Assembly (NCBI RefSeq): GCF_947179165.1
Contig: NC_077237.1
Span: 14,164,235-14,228,234, forward strand
Length of the DNA: 64,000 nucleotides
Direction: 5' to 3'
Source: Solanum dulcamara
Taxonomy: Eukaryota > Streptophyta > Magnoliopsida > Solanales > Solanaceae
In this document: positions 23,520 through 36,900 of the stretch, one piece after another
Numbering within the stretch: the stretch's first letter is position 1
Layout of the letters: each line of letters starts with the position of its first letter
The notes under the pieces: model-generated
Told to the model about the DNA's origin: nothing
Seen by the model: only the letters and a program-made list of their open reading frames with translations
The model's database searches: none
Translations under genes and position numbers: made by a program

Positions 23520-26500
23520 AAAAAAAAAAGTTGCTAGAGAAGCAAGTGGGAGTCTGAACTCTGACATTGATATTTTACTGAAGAAACTTGACTAAAAATG
23601 CTGGAGCATGGGGCCTACATGATGATCGGCAACAGGATATTACTATTTCTTTATCTAAACAAATTCTTAAAATATTTTTGATAATTTATTTTTTTTGATG
23701 AAGTTTTTATAGATTTTTAAAAAATATATTTAACTTTTAAATAGATATGATTTATATCTATAAATTTTAAAAAATTATTAAAAATACTCATAAGTTTATA
23801 GAATATTATTATTTTATAATAAAGATGTTTCGACAACGAACTCAATCAATTTGAATTTGAAAAATAAAAAACAAAAGAAAAGTATCATTGATTTGTATAT
23901 GAAAAACTATTATTACTACTTGTAACTGGAAGTGACTTTAGAGAGTAAGCTCGAATAAAAATTATATATAATATGCATAAAACTGTATAAATTTTGTACA
24001 ACACTAGGACTGAAATTTAGCTGAAAATTATAAATGATGGATATTTTTATAAAATATAAAAAAATAGGGTAATTTTTTAAAATCTCAAATACTAGAATTT
24101 GGCCCAAATCTAGTTTTTTTTAGAATTTGGAAACCTGAAATGTTTGTCAAATATATTTGTCAAGTAATAATAAATTATATGATCAAACATTAATTTTCAA
24201 ATTTTCCCCAAGTTTTTTTCAAATATATTTATATTCAAACGGGCATCATGTAACTCCGCCCGCATGTATAAGCTCGCTCTAGTTTTCTATCCTAGGCACA
24301 TATAAATGACCAGTGTTGTGAGTGTATGTCGTACTACTTTTTTGGTGATGTTTTAGTCTTTTTATTTTATTCTAAAATAAATAATGTTTTGGATTTCAAG
24401 AAGTAATTGATATTATTTTTTTAAAATTACTTGTTTACATAATCAAGAACTATTAATTAACTTTTTTATTAGGAATCAGTTAGTAAAAACACTCTTTATT
24501 TTTTGAAAATAAATAATTTTTTAAGAGTTATCCCCAAATTAAAAATATCACTTATTTAGAACTGAATAGCAATTATCGTAAAACTAGTCAATAATAAATA
24601 CTCTTCATTTCAAGTTTTCAACATATGTTATATTGCACCGCAATTGTTGGGCTCTTGTTATTTCAAGAAATTATTGTGGTTTTATTAGAAGGTTCACTAT
24701 CACATATTAGGTTATGGATAAGAAATTTACATAGGTATTTAACTTTTTTCACGAACAACGCAGAAAAGTTTAGTATTATCATATTTTAAAAAACTGATAG
24801 GTTAAAAGAGTAACTATAAAGTAGTCTTGAAAATAGAGTAATTACTTACGGAAAAAATTAACTTATATATAAAGGAGAAAATATTAGTCTTGGATTATGA
24901 CTTATGATGTGCAATTACGCGTGAATGAAGTTCTCTTTGCGACTTTGTAAACTTACTATTATTAGTATTATTATTATTATTTTTATTATCTTTTGAATGA
25001 AGCATAGGAAATAGCATATGGGAATTATAAAAGAAGATTTCCATGTGAAAGCGCGTTGTCAAATATATTTTATTCATATCCACGAGGTGTAGATTAAAAA
25101 AGTTCCACCTAAGGAACGTGTCTCCGTCTCTTTTGGTCGTTGGTCCCAAAGTTTTGTACAAGCACTAGTTGAAGCTTTAAGCAGTAGAGAAATATTCTCC
25201 AACAACATTTTGGTGAAAAAATTATAGAGGAATTACAACTTTTTAAAAGAAATATAACTACACCTACTTTCAAATAATTTAACAAATATAATTTATTACC
25301 ACCTTTTAATCAAGACTCCGGGAATTTCAATATGTCCAAAGTTTCTTTATTTTTAATGACTTTTCTCAGCCTTTTATAACGTTTGATAGATAGATAGTAT
25401 CACTAGAAGTTGATGTGGATTCAATTGTTACCAATTACCATCTACTTTCTTTGATAATATTGATATAATTAAAAAGGGTAAGAAAAATACAAGTGAACAT
25501 TTTTGGGTCCATAATTTGGCGGTCAACTCAACTAATTAATGTTGATGGAAATTATTTAATTATTTATTTGTTTGGCTATCCGACCTAGATATTTGATTTC
25601 AAATAAGATGATCCTGCATGTGATGGCACTGCACTTGTCTGCATTATTTAATATTCATCTTAGGGATATTAGGAAACAACCTAATTGACATTTGTTATGT
25701 CCAATTAACTTCTTTGTTTTTGGTTTGGATTTTGTGGGGGAGGAAGGGATTAGATCTAAGCTCTAGGTTGAGAAATGATATTTTTATTTTTTTAGAAAAA
25801 ATGATCAACTTTGCACTTGAATTATCCAAAATAGGATGGTTTTGTTCTATATTTTGTTTTTTTGTGCAAAAATGCGCTTGCAAATTGCCAATCGACTCAA
25901 AAATGTACTTCCCCGCTAACAGTTTTTCGATTCATATGTAATATGATTAATTTGCTTCTAAATTATTTGAAATTGGATAATTGTCATGTGTTTCCTAGAG
26001 TTTAGTGGTAAAAATTATTACATTACTATAAATGTGATCAAATTTAAAATAAGTTGACATTTATATAGGACAAACTTTTGGGGGGTAAAAAAAGGGGATG
26101 AATAAACTAAGAGAAAAAGAAAGTGCGCTATCTTAGAATTTGTAAGCTAAATCCAAGGACTTTTTTTGGTAAACTAAAAGGTCACTTGAAAGAAAATTAC
26201 TACAAATTGGTTGAATATCACCTAAGCTTCATGAAAAAGAAGTTTAGCACAGCCAATGATGATCAAGGATTAAATCTTGAATTGATTGTTCTATCATGTT
26301 TCATGCATATTGTATACTTTAACATTTAGGGACAATAATTTAGAAGAAGTTTTTGTAGCTGAAATATTTATGAAATTAAATGTAGATCAACAAATGCCTT
26401 TAGCATTTAATTTGAATTATTTTTTAAGGAGGATCATATTGATGATAATTCACAATATATTTCTTTAGTTTCTTATTTTCTCTCCTCATATTAGAAAAAC

Positions 26501-27095
26501 TAAAATATATCTCCGATCTTTTTTGAGAAATTTATTTGTGTGGATCGTGGTAGATTCATTAATAATATACTACATATCAAAAGTTATAAGCTGAAAAATA
26601 TTTAATTCCTAACCTAAAATCAATCGAAAGAGAGAAATTAATCATAATTTATTGGTCTGATGCATACAAGTATTGTTGTATGCAATATATCATATCATAG
26701 ATCAGCACACGAAGAATTGTTCTCATAAGTAATTGCTCAACAATTTTACTTCAACGTTTCAATTTGAAATTTTGATTTCAAACCAAATTCACCTAGAAGA
26801 TATATTTTTAATTTCAAGTTTGTAATTTTATATTTTAAAATTTTAAAATCTGATTAATAAATTTATATTTTATTAAAAAAATATTCATAGTTTTAAATTT
26901 ACAAAAAAAAAACCATACTCGACATGAAAGATTGTTCATATCATATGGAAAGGATTATATTAATGAATAGTTAATTACTATTATTATTGATTATTGGCTC
27001 AGTGGATCTTTGTAAAATTATATATATTTAAAAGTTTGTAATAACATATAACCACAAGCATTTTTTTATAAAAGAAACATGGAAGATATGTGATT
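23520..27095. other. AT-rich intergenic DNA, no gene recognised
   Basis: Frames here are short, AT-driven and lack motifs. Only simple features are visible, such as poly(A/T) runs and an (ATT)n-like run near 24955-24985. I see no splice-joined coding series and no clear transposon domain. Confidence 0.5.
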
Positions 27096-27097
27096 TA

Positions 27098-27735
27098 TTA
27101 AGAGTTAATAGTTAAAGTCCCCTTAAACTTGACCCACTTTAATAAATGCACATCTAAACTATGAGAAGTCTCAATTACCCCGTCAAACATAAATTCTTGA
27201 AACTATTTACCCCCGTAACCTATGAGAAGTCTTAACTATCCCCTAAAACATGAATTTTTAGAATTATTTGCCCCCCTAATACGCCAAATGATTAAGAAAA
27301 ATTATTTTGTTTCAATTTATATGATTCGCTTTCCTTTTTAGTCAATTCCAAAAAGAATGATACATTTTTATATTTAATAAAAAATTAACTTTAAATTTTT
27401 CATTTTACCCCTAATGAAATAATTATTGTCACACAAATATTTATGACTTATTTTAAACCACAGATTTCTTAAATTTCATTTCAAGTTAAACTACATTATA
27501 TAAATAAGAATGAAAATTAAAATATAGAAATATGTCATTTCTTTAGGAATTATCTAGAATGAAAAGTGAGTCATATAAATTGAACATAATAATTTTTTTG
27601 TGCCTTATGACATATTAGTGGTAAATAGTTTCAAAAATTCATGTTTGAGAGGATAATTAAGACTTCTCATAGCTTAGATATACATTTAATAAAATGTGTC
27701 AAATTTAAGAAGACTTTTAATTATTAATTCGATTT
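27098..27735. repeat. foldback MITE-like element, family A
   Basis: The two ends are long inverted relatives: TTAATAGTTAAAGTCCCC...TTAAACTTGAC on the left and the inverse of GTCAAATTTAAGAAGACTTTTAATTATTAA on the right. Symmetry continues inwards (ACTATGAGAAGTCT against inverse AGACTTCTCATAG; TATGATTCGCTTTC against inverse GAAAAGTGAGTCATATAAA). The same family recurs at 44471-45590 and 46540-47565. There is no coding capacity. Confidence 0.75.
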
Positions 27736-28180
27736 ATTAATATAGTGTGCCTTAGGACATTTCGATACATTATGAATCATATAATTTATACAAACCGTGA
27801 GATTTTCATATTTAGAGGTAAAGTATAACTTTTAAAATTTAACTTATATGTAAAAAGAAAAAAAAATCAACTTCAAACTAACCACTACCCAATTTAATAA
27901 TCTCCCATCATGATTTCAAATTCACATCCAAGGACTCTTACTTTTTTTGTTTTACAGTACTTTTGTCACGGTCACTTGTCATTTTCTTAATTTAATTAAC
28001 AAATGGACATTGGAAAGTTCTTTGACATCAGTTTCTAAGTCAACTATGAACCGCATTATTCATTTTTGTCTCCTTTTATTAAATGCATAGGTATTTTCCC
28101 AAAATATACTAATCATGGCGGAGCTATCCTTGCTCCACGGTGTCAAGCGATATCCATTCTTTAAAAAATTACATTATATA

Positions 28181-28863
28181 TAGAGTTGTCAAAATGAGTT
28201 TGGCCCGTGAGGCCGGCTCAACCCAATCCTTGAATTAAGTGGCGTTGGGCTAAAAAATTTCAATTCATTTAGGAATGAGACTTTTTAGCCCAGCCTCATA
28301 GGCTCAATCCGCGAGCCTCAAAGGCCGGTCCATGGGTCATGAATTTTAAAAATATTTATTATATATATTTTAAGTAATGTTTTATTTTACTAAATCTCCA
28401 GCAACTAGGCAATTGAAGTTATTATAACTATGAATCTTTGACCTTTTTTACTTTTGTGTTTAAGCTTAATTTTTCGTTTCTCCTTTCTTATCTAGTTTAT
28501 GAAAAAAAATGATCATGTAATGTATGTTGTTATGATGAATTTTATGATTGTTGACTGTTGTATCTTTCATGTTCTATTGTTTTCTTAAGTATTCCTATAA
28601 AGTTTGTGGAATTCATGGACATGTGAATTTTTGACGTATTGGTGTTGCGTTGATCAACGTTAGATCTTTTGAAGAGGTCAATATTGTTCATCTTTTGATT
28701 GAAGGGGCAATCCGTCCCAACCCACAACCCGCTTAGGACTGGGTTGAATTGCTATTTTATAGACCCTTTAGTTAAAATGGTTAGCACGTCCTAATCCATT
28801 TAACTCGCTAGCTCTTTAGGGTTGGGTTGAGTTGAATTGGGTCAACCCATTTTGACAGCTCTA
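28181..28863. repeat. hAT-type MITE with 8-bp target duplication
   Basis: The element starts TAGAGTTGTCAAAATGAGTT and ends with the inverse of TAGAGCTGTCAAAATGGGTT. Flanks are ATTATATA (28173-28180) and ATTGTATA (28864-28871), an 8-bp duplication with one mismatch, as expected for the hAT superfamily. Near the ends it has GGCTCAACCC-type repeats. No transposase frame is present, so it is non-autonomous. Confidence 0.8.
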
Positions 28864-28904
28864 ATTGTATATATGGGCAAAATTTGATTTAATAAATATA
28901 TATA

Positions 28905-29065
28905 TGACTTGACACCTTTTAATACAAGTTGAAGATTTAGTGTAGTGGTTAAGGATTTGCAAAAGTTGCTTAAAGTTGTGGGTTTCTACCCCTGGAATTT
29001 CATGGTTGGACTGTATTAGGATTGACAATCAAATTGATTACAATATTAACAGTAATTAAACAAAA
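28905..29065 (+). repeat. degraded tRNA-derived SINE-like sequence
   Basis: A-box-like TTTAGTGTAGTGGTTAAG and B-box-like GTTGTGGGTTTCTACCCC lie about 40 bp apart, followed 3' by an A-rich tail (29058-29072). The spacing fits an internal Pol III promoter of a tRNA-derived SINE. No target duplication was found. Confidence 0.5.
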
Positions 29066-29649
29066 AAAAAAAGATTTCTCTATTTTGTTATTTTGAGGCT
29101 TCAATAGTTATCGTCAATTAAAGTTTAACTCAACAATTTACAACTTATAACATGCAAAATATATATATATTTGAAGTCTGGTGGTGTTTCATGTAAATAA
29201 TTAATTTCTTTATTTTTTATTTTATTTTATTTTATTTTGGCTGAAATCTAACTGACCGAGTCTATAGACTAATAAAAAGTAAATTAATTATAAAATTGTA
29301 ATGGACTACTTTGCATTTTAAGAATAAACTTCAAATAAATATAAGAGTATAAAAACTCTATTAACTATATTTAAAACCACTACTTATTCTAATGAGCCAT
29401 TCCTCTATATAGTTTGGTTGGTTTGTGATTTCAAATACTAAATCAAATTAATTGTGTTGAGTTTTTAAATTTATAAATTATATTAAATTAAATTAATAAA
29501 AGTCGATTTTTTTTATTTTTCCCTATAAAGTATTCATACAAAAAATATAATTTGTACTTGAAATATTTCTTTAATTTTAGTAAAATATAACTATATAAGG
29601 TGTTTCATAATTAAGAAAATAATACAAACTATGAAATGAGTGATGACAT

Positions 29650-29775
29650 TACAACAACAACCCAGTGAAATCCCACAACGTGGGGTCTAGAGAGGGTAAA
29701 GTGTATGCAGACCTTACTCCTACCAAGGTAAGACGGCTGTTTCCGAGAGACCATCGGCTCAAAAGAAGCATAAAA
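29650..29775 (-). repeat. RTE LINE 3' end / SINE-like fragment
   Basis: Minus-strand orientation: the 3' end carries (TTG)n, seen here as ACAACAACAACCCAGTG. The body contains CCCACAACGTGGGGTCTAGAGAGGGTA and GGCTGTTTCCGAGAGACC. The same block closes the RTE LINE at 35162-36061, so this is best read as a strongly 5'-truncated RTE copy. Confidence 0.7.
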
Positions 29776-30282
29776 AGAGGTTAGATAAGGCTAAAAAATT
29801 TAAAGCGTTATGAAAAAATAAATAACACAAATATAATGAAGAACATACAACAAATATTGCTAATAAAACGGTCATTATGAAAATAATCATAATCTCAAAG
29901 TATCAAGTCGTTCCAAAATAAGTACGACTAATAAAAATATTAGTTACACTACTAAATATTAAAGAAAAAAAGTCAAGTTGTGTACTTTCACTATGTAAAT
30001 TAAACATTGCAAACCAATTACATGAGGTGTGATTTGGATCTTTTTTTAGTTAAAATTAAATTAATTCTGATCGAATTTTTTCCTAAAATCAAATCAAATT
30101 ATTAATTAAATTTTTTTTACGATTTGACTCGAATCATCAATTTGATGCGGTTTGTGACCTTTTTTTTAGAATTACACAAATCTCATAGTGTTAAGAGTTA
30201 ATTACAATTCTATTCCTACTCTTGTCCAAATTACAAAAATTTCTTAAATTTGGTGGAATCCGAATACATCTCAAAACGTTCG

Positions 30283-30370
30283 AATACATTACGTAAAGTG
30301 ATATATCAAATCGATACATCGTGTAAAGTGATGTATCCGATCGATACATCGCGTAAAGTAATGTATCCTA
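30283..30370 (+). repeat. short tandem minisatellite
   Basis: Three imperfect units of about 30 bp are built on GATACATCG(T/C)GTAAAGT(G/A)ATGTATCC. Each unit is partly self-complementary (GATACAT/ATGTATC), so the array could fold. Confidence 0.75.
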
Positions 30371-31070
30371 GAATAGGAGAGAGTAAGATAGAAAATTTTA
30401 GAGAATTGTATATTTAAGTAATTTTTCTTTTTTATAGAACGAAGAGCATGACAAATGATTACCATTAATTAATACATCAACTCATTATAGGAAATAATCG
30501 TAATAATAATAACGAAGTTGTAAAATAGATTTATCTTATTCGAGTGGGAAAAGTGGGTCATCACTAGAATCCTTTATTTGACTATCTTTGATCTTACTTG
30601 TTATCAATTTTAAGAATGACAAAAATTAAGCTAATTATTTTGATGTAGTTTAAAGATTTGGTAAAAGCTATTTAATTTGTTCAACGATCTAGAAGTCAAA
30701 TACTAATAGGGTACCCAATACTAATATAAGAACTGTTAGCTTGCTGGCAAGCAATTTGATTAATTCAAAGTAGTGTTTATACAGATTTATAAGCAACCAT
30801 GAACATTCAAAAGCAAGTCTTTTCGTTGAAAATATTGACTTTTCTGTCTGTGTAAAGTTTACAGAAAAAGAGAGCTTACAAGTATTACAAATTTCACATA
30901 TTTTAACAAACACTAATGTCTAACTTATTTCAGGTCACATTTTTTTGTGAATACAGAATTTCATTTCATGATACAATTAATATAGTAACGTATCAAATTA
31001 TTTTAGCGCTTGCAATTAAGTTGAGTATTGTAAAATACTAAATAAATTCTCCAGTTGATTTAGAAGAATT

Positions 31071-31537
31071 TGTTGGGTTTGCCCTGACTTTTCTTGTATA
31101 ATTAGGTTTTCCTTTTCGGAAAAGGAAAACACAATGTCTCCATATTTGGCTAATCATTTTTCTTATAGGAAAAGGTTTATAACTTTATAAATAGAGGTTT
31201 ATTCCTTCTAACTTGGTAGTATTCACAATGTAGTCCTAAAGGGCTTTGAGAGTTTTGTGTAGGGGGAGAAACGGTGAGACACAAGTGTTACGTTAACACT
31301 TGTGTGAACCTCTTTTTATTCCGAGTGAATTGTGTGAGGTTATTTCTCTCGATTATTTGTACTCTCATATTTATAGTGGATTGCTCATCTCCTCTTGTGG
31401 ACGTAGGTCAGTTGACCGAACCACGTTAAATATTTGTGTCTCTTATGGTATATTTCTCGTTTGTCTTCTTACTCATGGTCATTCAAGGTTTGCTTTGCTA
31501 GCTTCCGCATGACACCTAATTATTTTCGGTCCTAACA
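31071..31537 (+). mobile_element. solo LTR of a copia-like element
   Basis: The 467-bp repeat starts TGTTGGGTTTGCCC and ends GGTCCTAACA. It is flanked by a perfect 5-bp duplication GAATT (31066-31070 and 31538-31542). It contains a TATA segment (TTTATAAATAGAGG near 31184) and, downstream, transcript-leader-like sequence with an ACACAAGTGTTACGTTAACACTTGTGT palindrome. No internal region is attached, so internal recombination between two LTRs has removed it. Confidence 0.85.
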
Positions 31538-32094
31538 GAATTTTCATATATAAAATTTATGAAATTGATTGCCGTTTTAAAATTTTTGTAAAAAAAAAAA
31601 AAGTTGCCCTTTCAGCTCCGAATTCAAATAGAAACAACGTTTATTAGGAATTCCATTAAAATCAAGAAATATTAATTTTTTTAGCGGTCGAGTTATTAGT
31701 TGAAGGGGAGGGAAAAAAATTGAGTGGGTCTGAAAGGGTATTTGATTATTGGATCATTTAAATTTAATTATATGATTGTGGCCTTCTGAGAATGAATAAT
31801 CTATGTATAAAGCAAATGGTCTTCTTTTTCTTCTGATCAAGAACATCTTGATTTAAATGTGTTACACATGAATTTCTAGCAAATAATTGATATAACGCGT
31901 TTTCTGGTTCAATTCCCTTTTTTTTCCAAAAGCAATATTATGATGTTTTAATGATAACTGAAAAAAGATTACTTGCCATAAATCAATGGCATAGTCAGAA
32001 AATTCACCAAGAATGTTCAAGCATTGAGTAAGTAATTTTTATTTTTTTTTACAAATGAGTGCACCAAAATTTTTTAAATCAAAAGGATGAATTT

Positions 32095-32800
32095 ACCCCG
32101 AACTATCAAAAATGGTACGTAAATACCCTCCGTCATACTTTAATTCTTTTTAAAGATTTTTACGAGAAAATCAAATCTCTTGATCGCTTGTTAATTACAT
32201 AAAAGAAAATGATTTTTTGTGATCTCTTATGTGTAAAAGTAAAAATATCATATAAATAGACCATAAAACTAAATAAGAATTATTAATAAATAAGTAACAA
32301 ATTTCATGGAAAAGTTAAAGGATGCGGGAATCGATCCTACACACACCTGCTCAGGCGACTGAACCCTTATTGAACATTATTGATCACTGAGCTACCCCAT
32401 TAAATATACACGGCACAATTTTTCGACGTAAGGTGTCCGCTAGACCATCCTCGACACACTTTAGCTCCGCCCCTCATAAAGTATTAATACCTTTTTTTGT
32501 TTTTCCAAAATGAAAGACGGTTTATAATGATGTGATAGTACTTTTTTCAACAATATTCCTAAGGCTCATCTATATCCTTTTTTTTTCTTCTAGCAGACAG
32601 ATTCTCTCTTATATCAAAGAAGAAGGGTTGGTGGGGTGAATTGGCACGCCATGTCATTAAAATAGATGGAGTTAACAGCGGAATGACAAATTTGACACTT
32701 TTAAAACGTTAGGGACATATATATATACTGATAATATAATGGAGGATAATATTTTAAAAAGTTCAATAGTAGAGAGGCAAGTATGACCCTTTTCCCTTTT
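32095..32800. repeat. repeat-rich stretch with a tRNA-like module
   Basis: On the minus strand 32460-32325 holds GGTAGCTCAGTGATC (A-box-like) and GGATCGATTCCCGC (B-box-like), near GGTCTAGCGGACACC. The module resembles a SINE or a tRNA-derived segment inside a larger repeat. It lacks a tRNA cloverleaf. Surrounding sequence has imperfect inverted ends of the type seen in foldback elements (CCCGAACTATCAAAAATGG near 32096). Confidence 0.4.
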
Positions 32801-33069
32801 AACTAACCATATAAATGAGCGCAAGGAAAAAACAAAATGAAACCAAATACCAACACAGTAGATTCGGGTTCACAGCATAAATGTTTTTCACAACCAAATT
32901 CAATGGCATTTTGTGCCATCCAGTAAGTCACTGTTATCATGGAGACATGGACTATGAACTTATATACTATAAGTTATTAACGAAAGTATATATACAGATA
33001 CTAACTCGATTTGAAACCCAGCATCATATCAGACCATACCAAATAACTGAACTGGAACCAAACGACTAA

Positions 33070-33982
33070 AATTGAATCGAACCAAACAAACTACAGTTCC
33101 GTATTCAGTATATACATCCAAAAACTAAAGTACCGAATAAGGAACGCACCCCAGTGACAAAGGCCAGATGGTTGGAAATGAGTTAACAAAGGCCACACAA
33201 ATGTATCTAAACTTGATTATTGATCAGAGTAACACATAAATTTCAGGGGGGGGGGGGATAATCCACAATAACAGGAAAAAAAAATTAGACTGCTGCTTGA
33301 GCAACAAACTTTAAAAGAGGCTCGAGTGTGTGTGATTTAAACAAACTTATAGTATGCACAAACCAGCTCAGGTATTACAGCAGAAGTGTTATTTTCAATG
33401 GTGACAAAGGCTGAATATGGCCATAACATATCATAAGAGCTATTGCTATGTTAATTGTCCTCCTGAACAATCTCTTGGCTTAACAGTTGCTGGTAAATTA
33501 TACTCATCTGCCAGTAGCAAAGGCCTCTACCCTTGGAAACGTACAATGAAGCACTCAAAAGTTATTTCACCGGTGGATTGTCAAGTAATTAAATGCTTCC
33601 TGAGGCTCAAAGGTAAACAGATCTTATCACTGTCTTCCTTTTTTTCTTCTTTTAAGTCAGAATTTGAGGGTACAAGAAGCAACAATCTGATTGTCATATA
33701 TGATATATATTATGCCATAATCCTGTATTGCTCTAAAACTTTGAATTAGACCATAGAAGTTTTACCTCTGAGATTAGTAGTTGTGTCTCCCATAGTTGTT
33801 CCATAAAAATTGGTTGCATCCAACAATAAAATTCCAATAAAAGCAGCTTGACTTTCCCTCAGGACATGCTGTTGAAACAAGATTTCTGGTACTTGAAAAG
33901 GACATCCAACACAACATTACATTTTGCCATTTAGCTTGTGTTCCATTTGAGGAATAAACCACTTCAAAAACAGACATCCTTA
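33070..33982 (-). other. GTF2H2 downstream region / probable 3' UTR
   Basis: No other gene is recognised here. The 110-codon plus-strand frame at 33417-33749 has no motif and overlaps the likely 3' untranslated region of GTF2H2. A run of 13 G residues at 33247-33259 is the only unusual local sequence. Confidence 0.4.
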
Positions 33983-36900
33983 TCATCCTTCCATATCACT
34001 AATGGTCTTGGAATTCCTTAAGCTCTCACAACCTGGACAATTGTGCAAGCTCTCATGTATATAAATATCACAGTCAAGGCAGAAGTGTTGCTTGCAGTTT
34101 GGACAAGCAACCTGTGAACCTGGCAAATTTCCTACATCAAATCAAATAAAGAAAAAAGTGAGAATATCCAGATGACTGGAGAGAAAAGAGGAACAAGTAA
34201 AAAGTTAGACTCCTGTACATAATATTTGCATTAGGCCAAACACATGGACATCCCCTTAAATCTTAATGTTGCCACGACTTTTCACTTAGACACCTCGATT
34301 GAGGTTATTAGAGCGCATGAATTGCAATGTGATTTTTTTGTTTTATTTCTTTCTTCTTCTCTCCTCCAGCTCTCTGCTGATGCCACCACCTACATACTAC
34401 CAATCACCGGAAACCACTGCAGCCTTTGTCTCTCCCTCCTAAATAGAATCCCACCAGAGAAAAATACCAACTAGCGATCCTTCATCTTCCAATAAGCGAA
34501 ATACCATCGGAAACCAAGACTGATCAATGGAAAGACTACCATGAATGAACAGAAAACCCAGCTTTTACTACTACAGCACATCATCCATACACTACACCAT
34601 TCCAACCTGACAAATCGACGGCCTTCCAATTTCAAGCAAAACCCCTCACAACTACCTCCGTATCAACACTTAAATTTATTGAAACTAAGGGGGTGTCAAC
34701 CCATGAACAAGTAGAAGAAAAAGAAGATGATGAACCACATTCATTCAGTCAAACAAAGCGTCCATTGACAGTCGGTTTAGCACCTTGAAACGTGGTTTAT
34801 ATAACTTTGCCTGAGAAAAGCTAACTCTATTGTTGGGCCTCTAAAGTAAAACGTCAAGATGAGTGGTCATGGAAATGAAGATGCTAAGATGAACGGCAGT
34901 CATACAAGACTAGACAAGATTAGAACCGATCACATTCACAAGAAGGTTCAAGTAGTATACATCGAGTCAAAAAATAAGAGAAGGTCGCTTGAGATGGTAT
35001 TTATGTCTTGCATAAACTTCAAATTCACCGGTTTGTAGATAAGTGGTGAGAGAAAGTAATAAAAAGGGATGAGGTACCTAAATCACTTAGAAGGAAGTTG
35101 TATTGAAAGACTAACAATTTATTGAGGTTCATGCAAGGCTTAGTGAAAGATAAGGGCACAACAAAAACAACAACATACCCAGTGAAATCCCACAAATGGG
35201 GTCTGGGGAGGGTAGGGTGTACGCAGACCTTACCACTACCTCATGGAGGTAGAGAGGCTGTTTCCGCAAACCCTCGGCTCAAAAGTCACAGTTCCAAGTT
35301 CGAGAGAAAGACAATATATATAGCATAATAAAATAGAAAATAAAAAAAGCAAATTTTACAAGACAATAACAATAGCGATAACATAGTAATGCGATAATCA
35401 AAGGCAATATCAACACAACTATACAGGCACGCCTAGACCTACGACCACCCTAAACCGACACACGGCAAGACACCATTCAATCCCTACTAGTCTTCTACCC
35501 TAATTCGCGATCTCCACTCCTTTCTAAGGTCATGTCTTCGATAATATGTAGTAGCACCATATCTTGTCTAATCACATCTCTTCAATACTTTTTCGGTTTA
35601 CCCCTACCTTTCCGCATAGCCCTCAAATCCAACCGCTCGCACCTTCTAATTGGGTCGTCGACATCCCTCCTCTGCACATGCCCAAACCATCTCAGTCTCG
35701 CTTCTCTCATCTTGTCTACCACAGATGTCACTCCCACCTTCTCCCGAATAACCTCATTCCTGATCTTATCACTTCTAATGTGTCCACACATCCATCTCAG
35801 CATCCTCATCTCCGTAACATGCATTTTCTGAACATGAGAGTTCGTTACTGGCCAGCACTCCACTCCATATAACAACGCTGGTCTAACCACCATTCTATAG
35901 AACTGACCTTTAAGTTTAAGTGGTACTTTCTTATCACACGGGACTCCAGAGGCAAGCCTCCATTTCATCCACGCTGCCCCAATGCGGTGCGTGACATCAT
36001 CATCGATGTCCCCACTACTCTGGATGATGGATCCAAGATATTTAAAGTTTTCTGTCTTAGGGATAAGGGCACAATGGAAGAAAAAGATCTATGTAGGAGA
36101 TATCTATTAACTAAGAGCACGTTGTAGTCATGCTAACACTTTCACTTTACGTCCTATACTTTTATCAGAGTTGTTTAGCCTTTCAGAAATTTATACGACT
36201 GTAGCAAAAAGAACTTCTAGTACTTTTTATGTTGCTTTATTTTTATTCCTATTATTTCATATGATATTGTCCTCAGATGGTTTGATTGGAGTAATATGGT
36301 CAGTGAGGATTCCTATAGCCGATTCCTATAGCCGACCCCAACTTGCTTGGGACTGAGGTGTAGTTGTTGTATTGTTGGGCAGCTGAGTAAGGTAGGGATG
36401 ACTTGAGTATTTATAGGCATGATTTGTGTTGTTCAGAATATAGTGACATATTTCTATTTTTTCTTCTATTTTCAGGTTTTTAGAGAGCAAATTTAAGGAG
36501 AGATTTTCACGAGGCATGGGAGAAAATGGAGGAATGAGTTGCCGGAGATTGATCAGAGAAAAAAAAGGTAAGGTTGGGGAAGATGACAAGGTGGCAGTTT
36601 TTTTATTCTAAAGATAGTGGTTTCTTTTTCCTTTTTTATTAGTTGGATTCAAAAGCCACATGGTTTTGTTCGATTTGCCATTTTACCACATCATCGCATG
36701 TCAACCACCCCACACCCCCTACCCCTCACCTTCACCCGTCATAGTATTTGTTTAAATTGTATAAAAATGCTTAATAGGATAATATATTTTGCTTGTGTAC
36801 TGAACACAAGAAAATAAGTAAGAAACCCGCTTATTTTCCTAGAACACATTTTCTATCATACCAAACACACCCACTTATTTTCTTGGAACACATTTTCTAT

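Noticed and set aside
26123..26468. Two plus-strand frames of 60-68 residues
   Set aside because: Composition is mixed, but no domain, splice context or promoter supports a gene.
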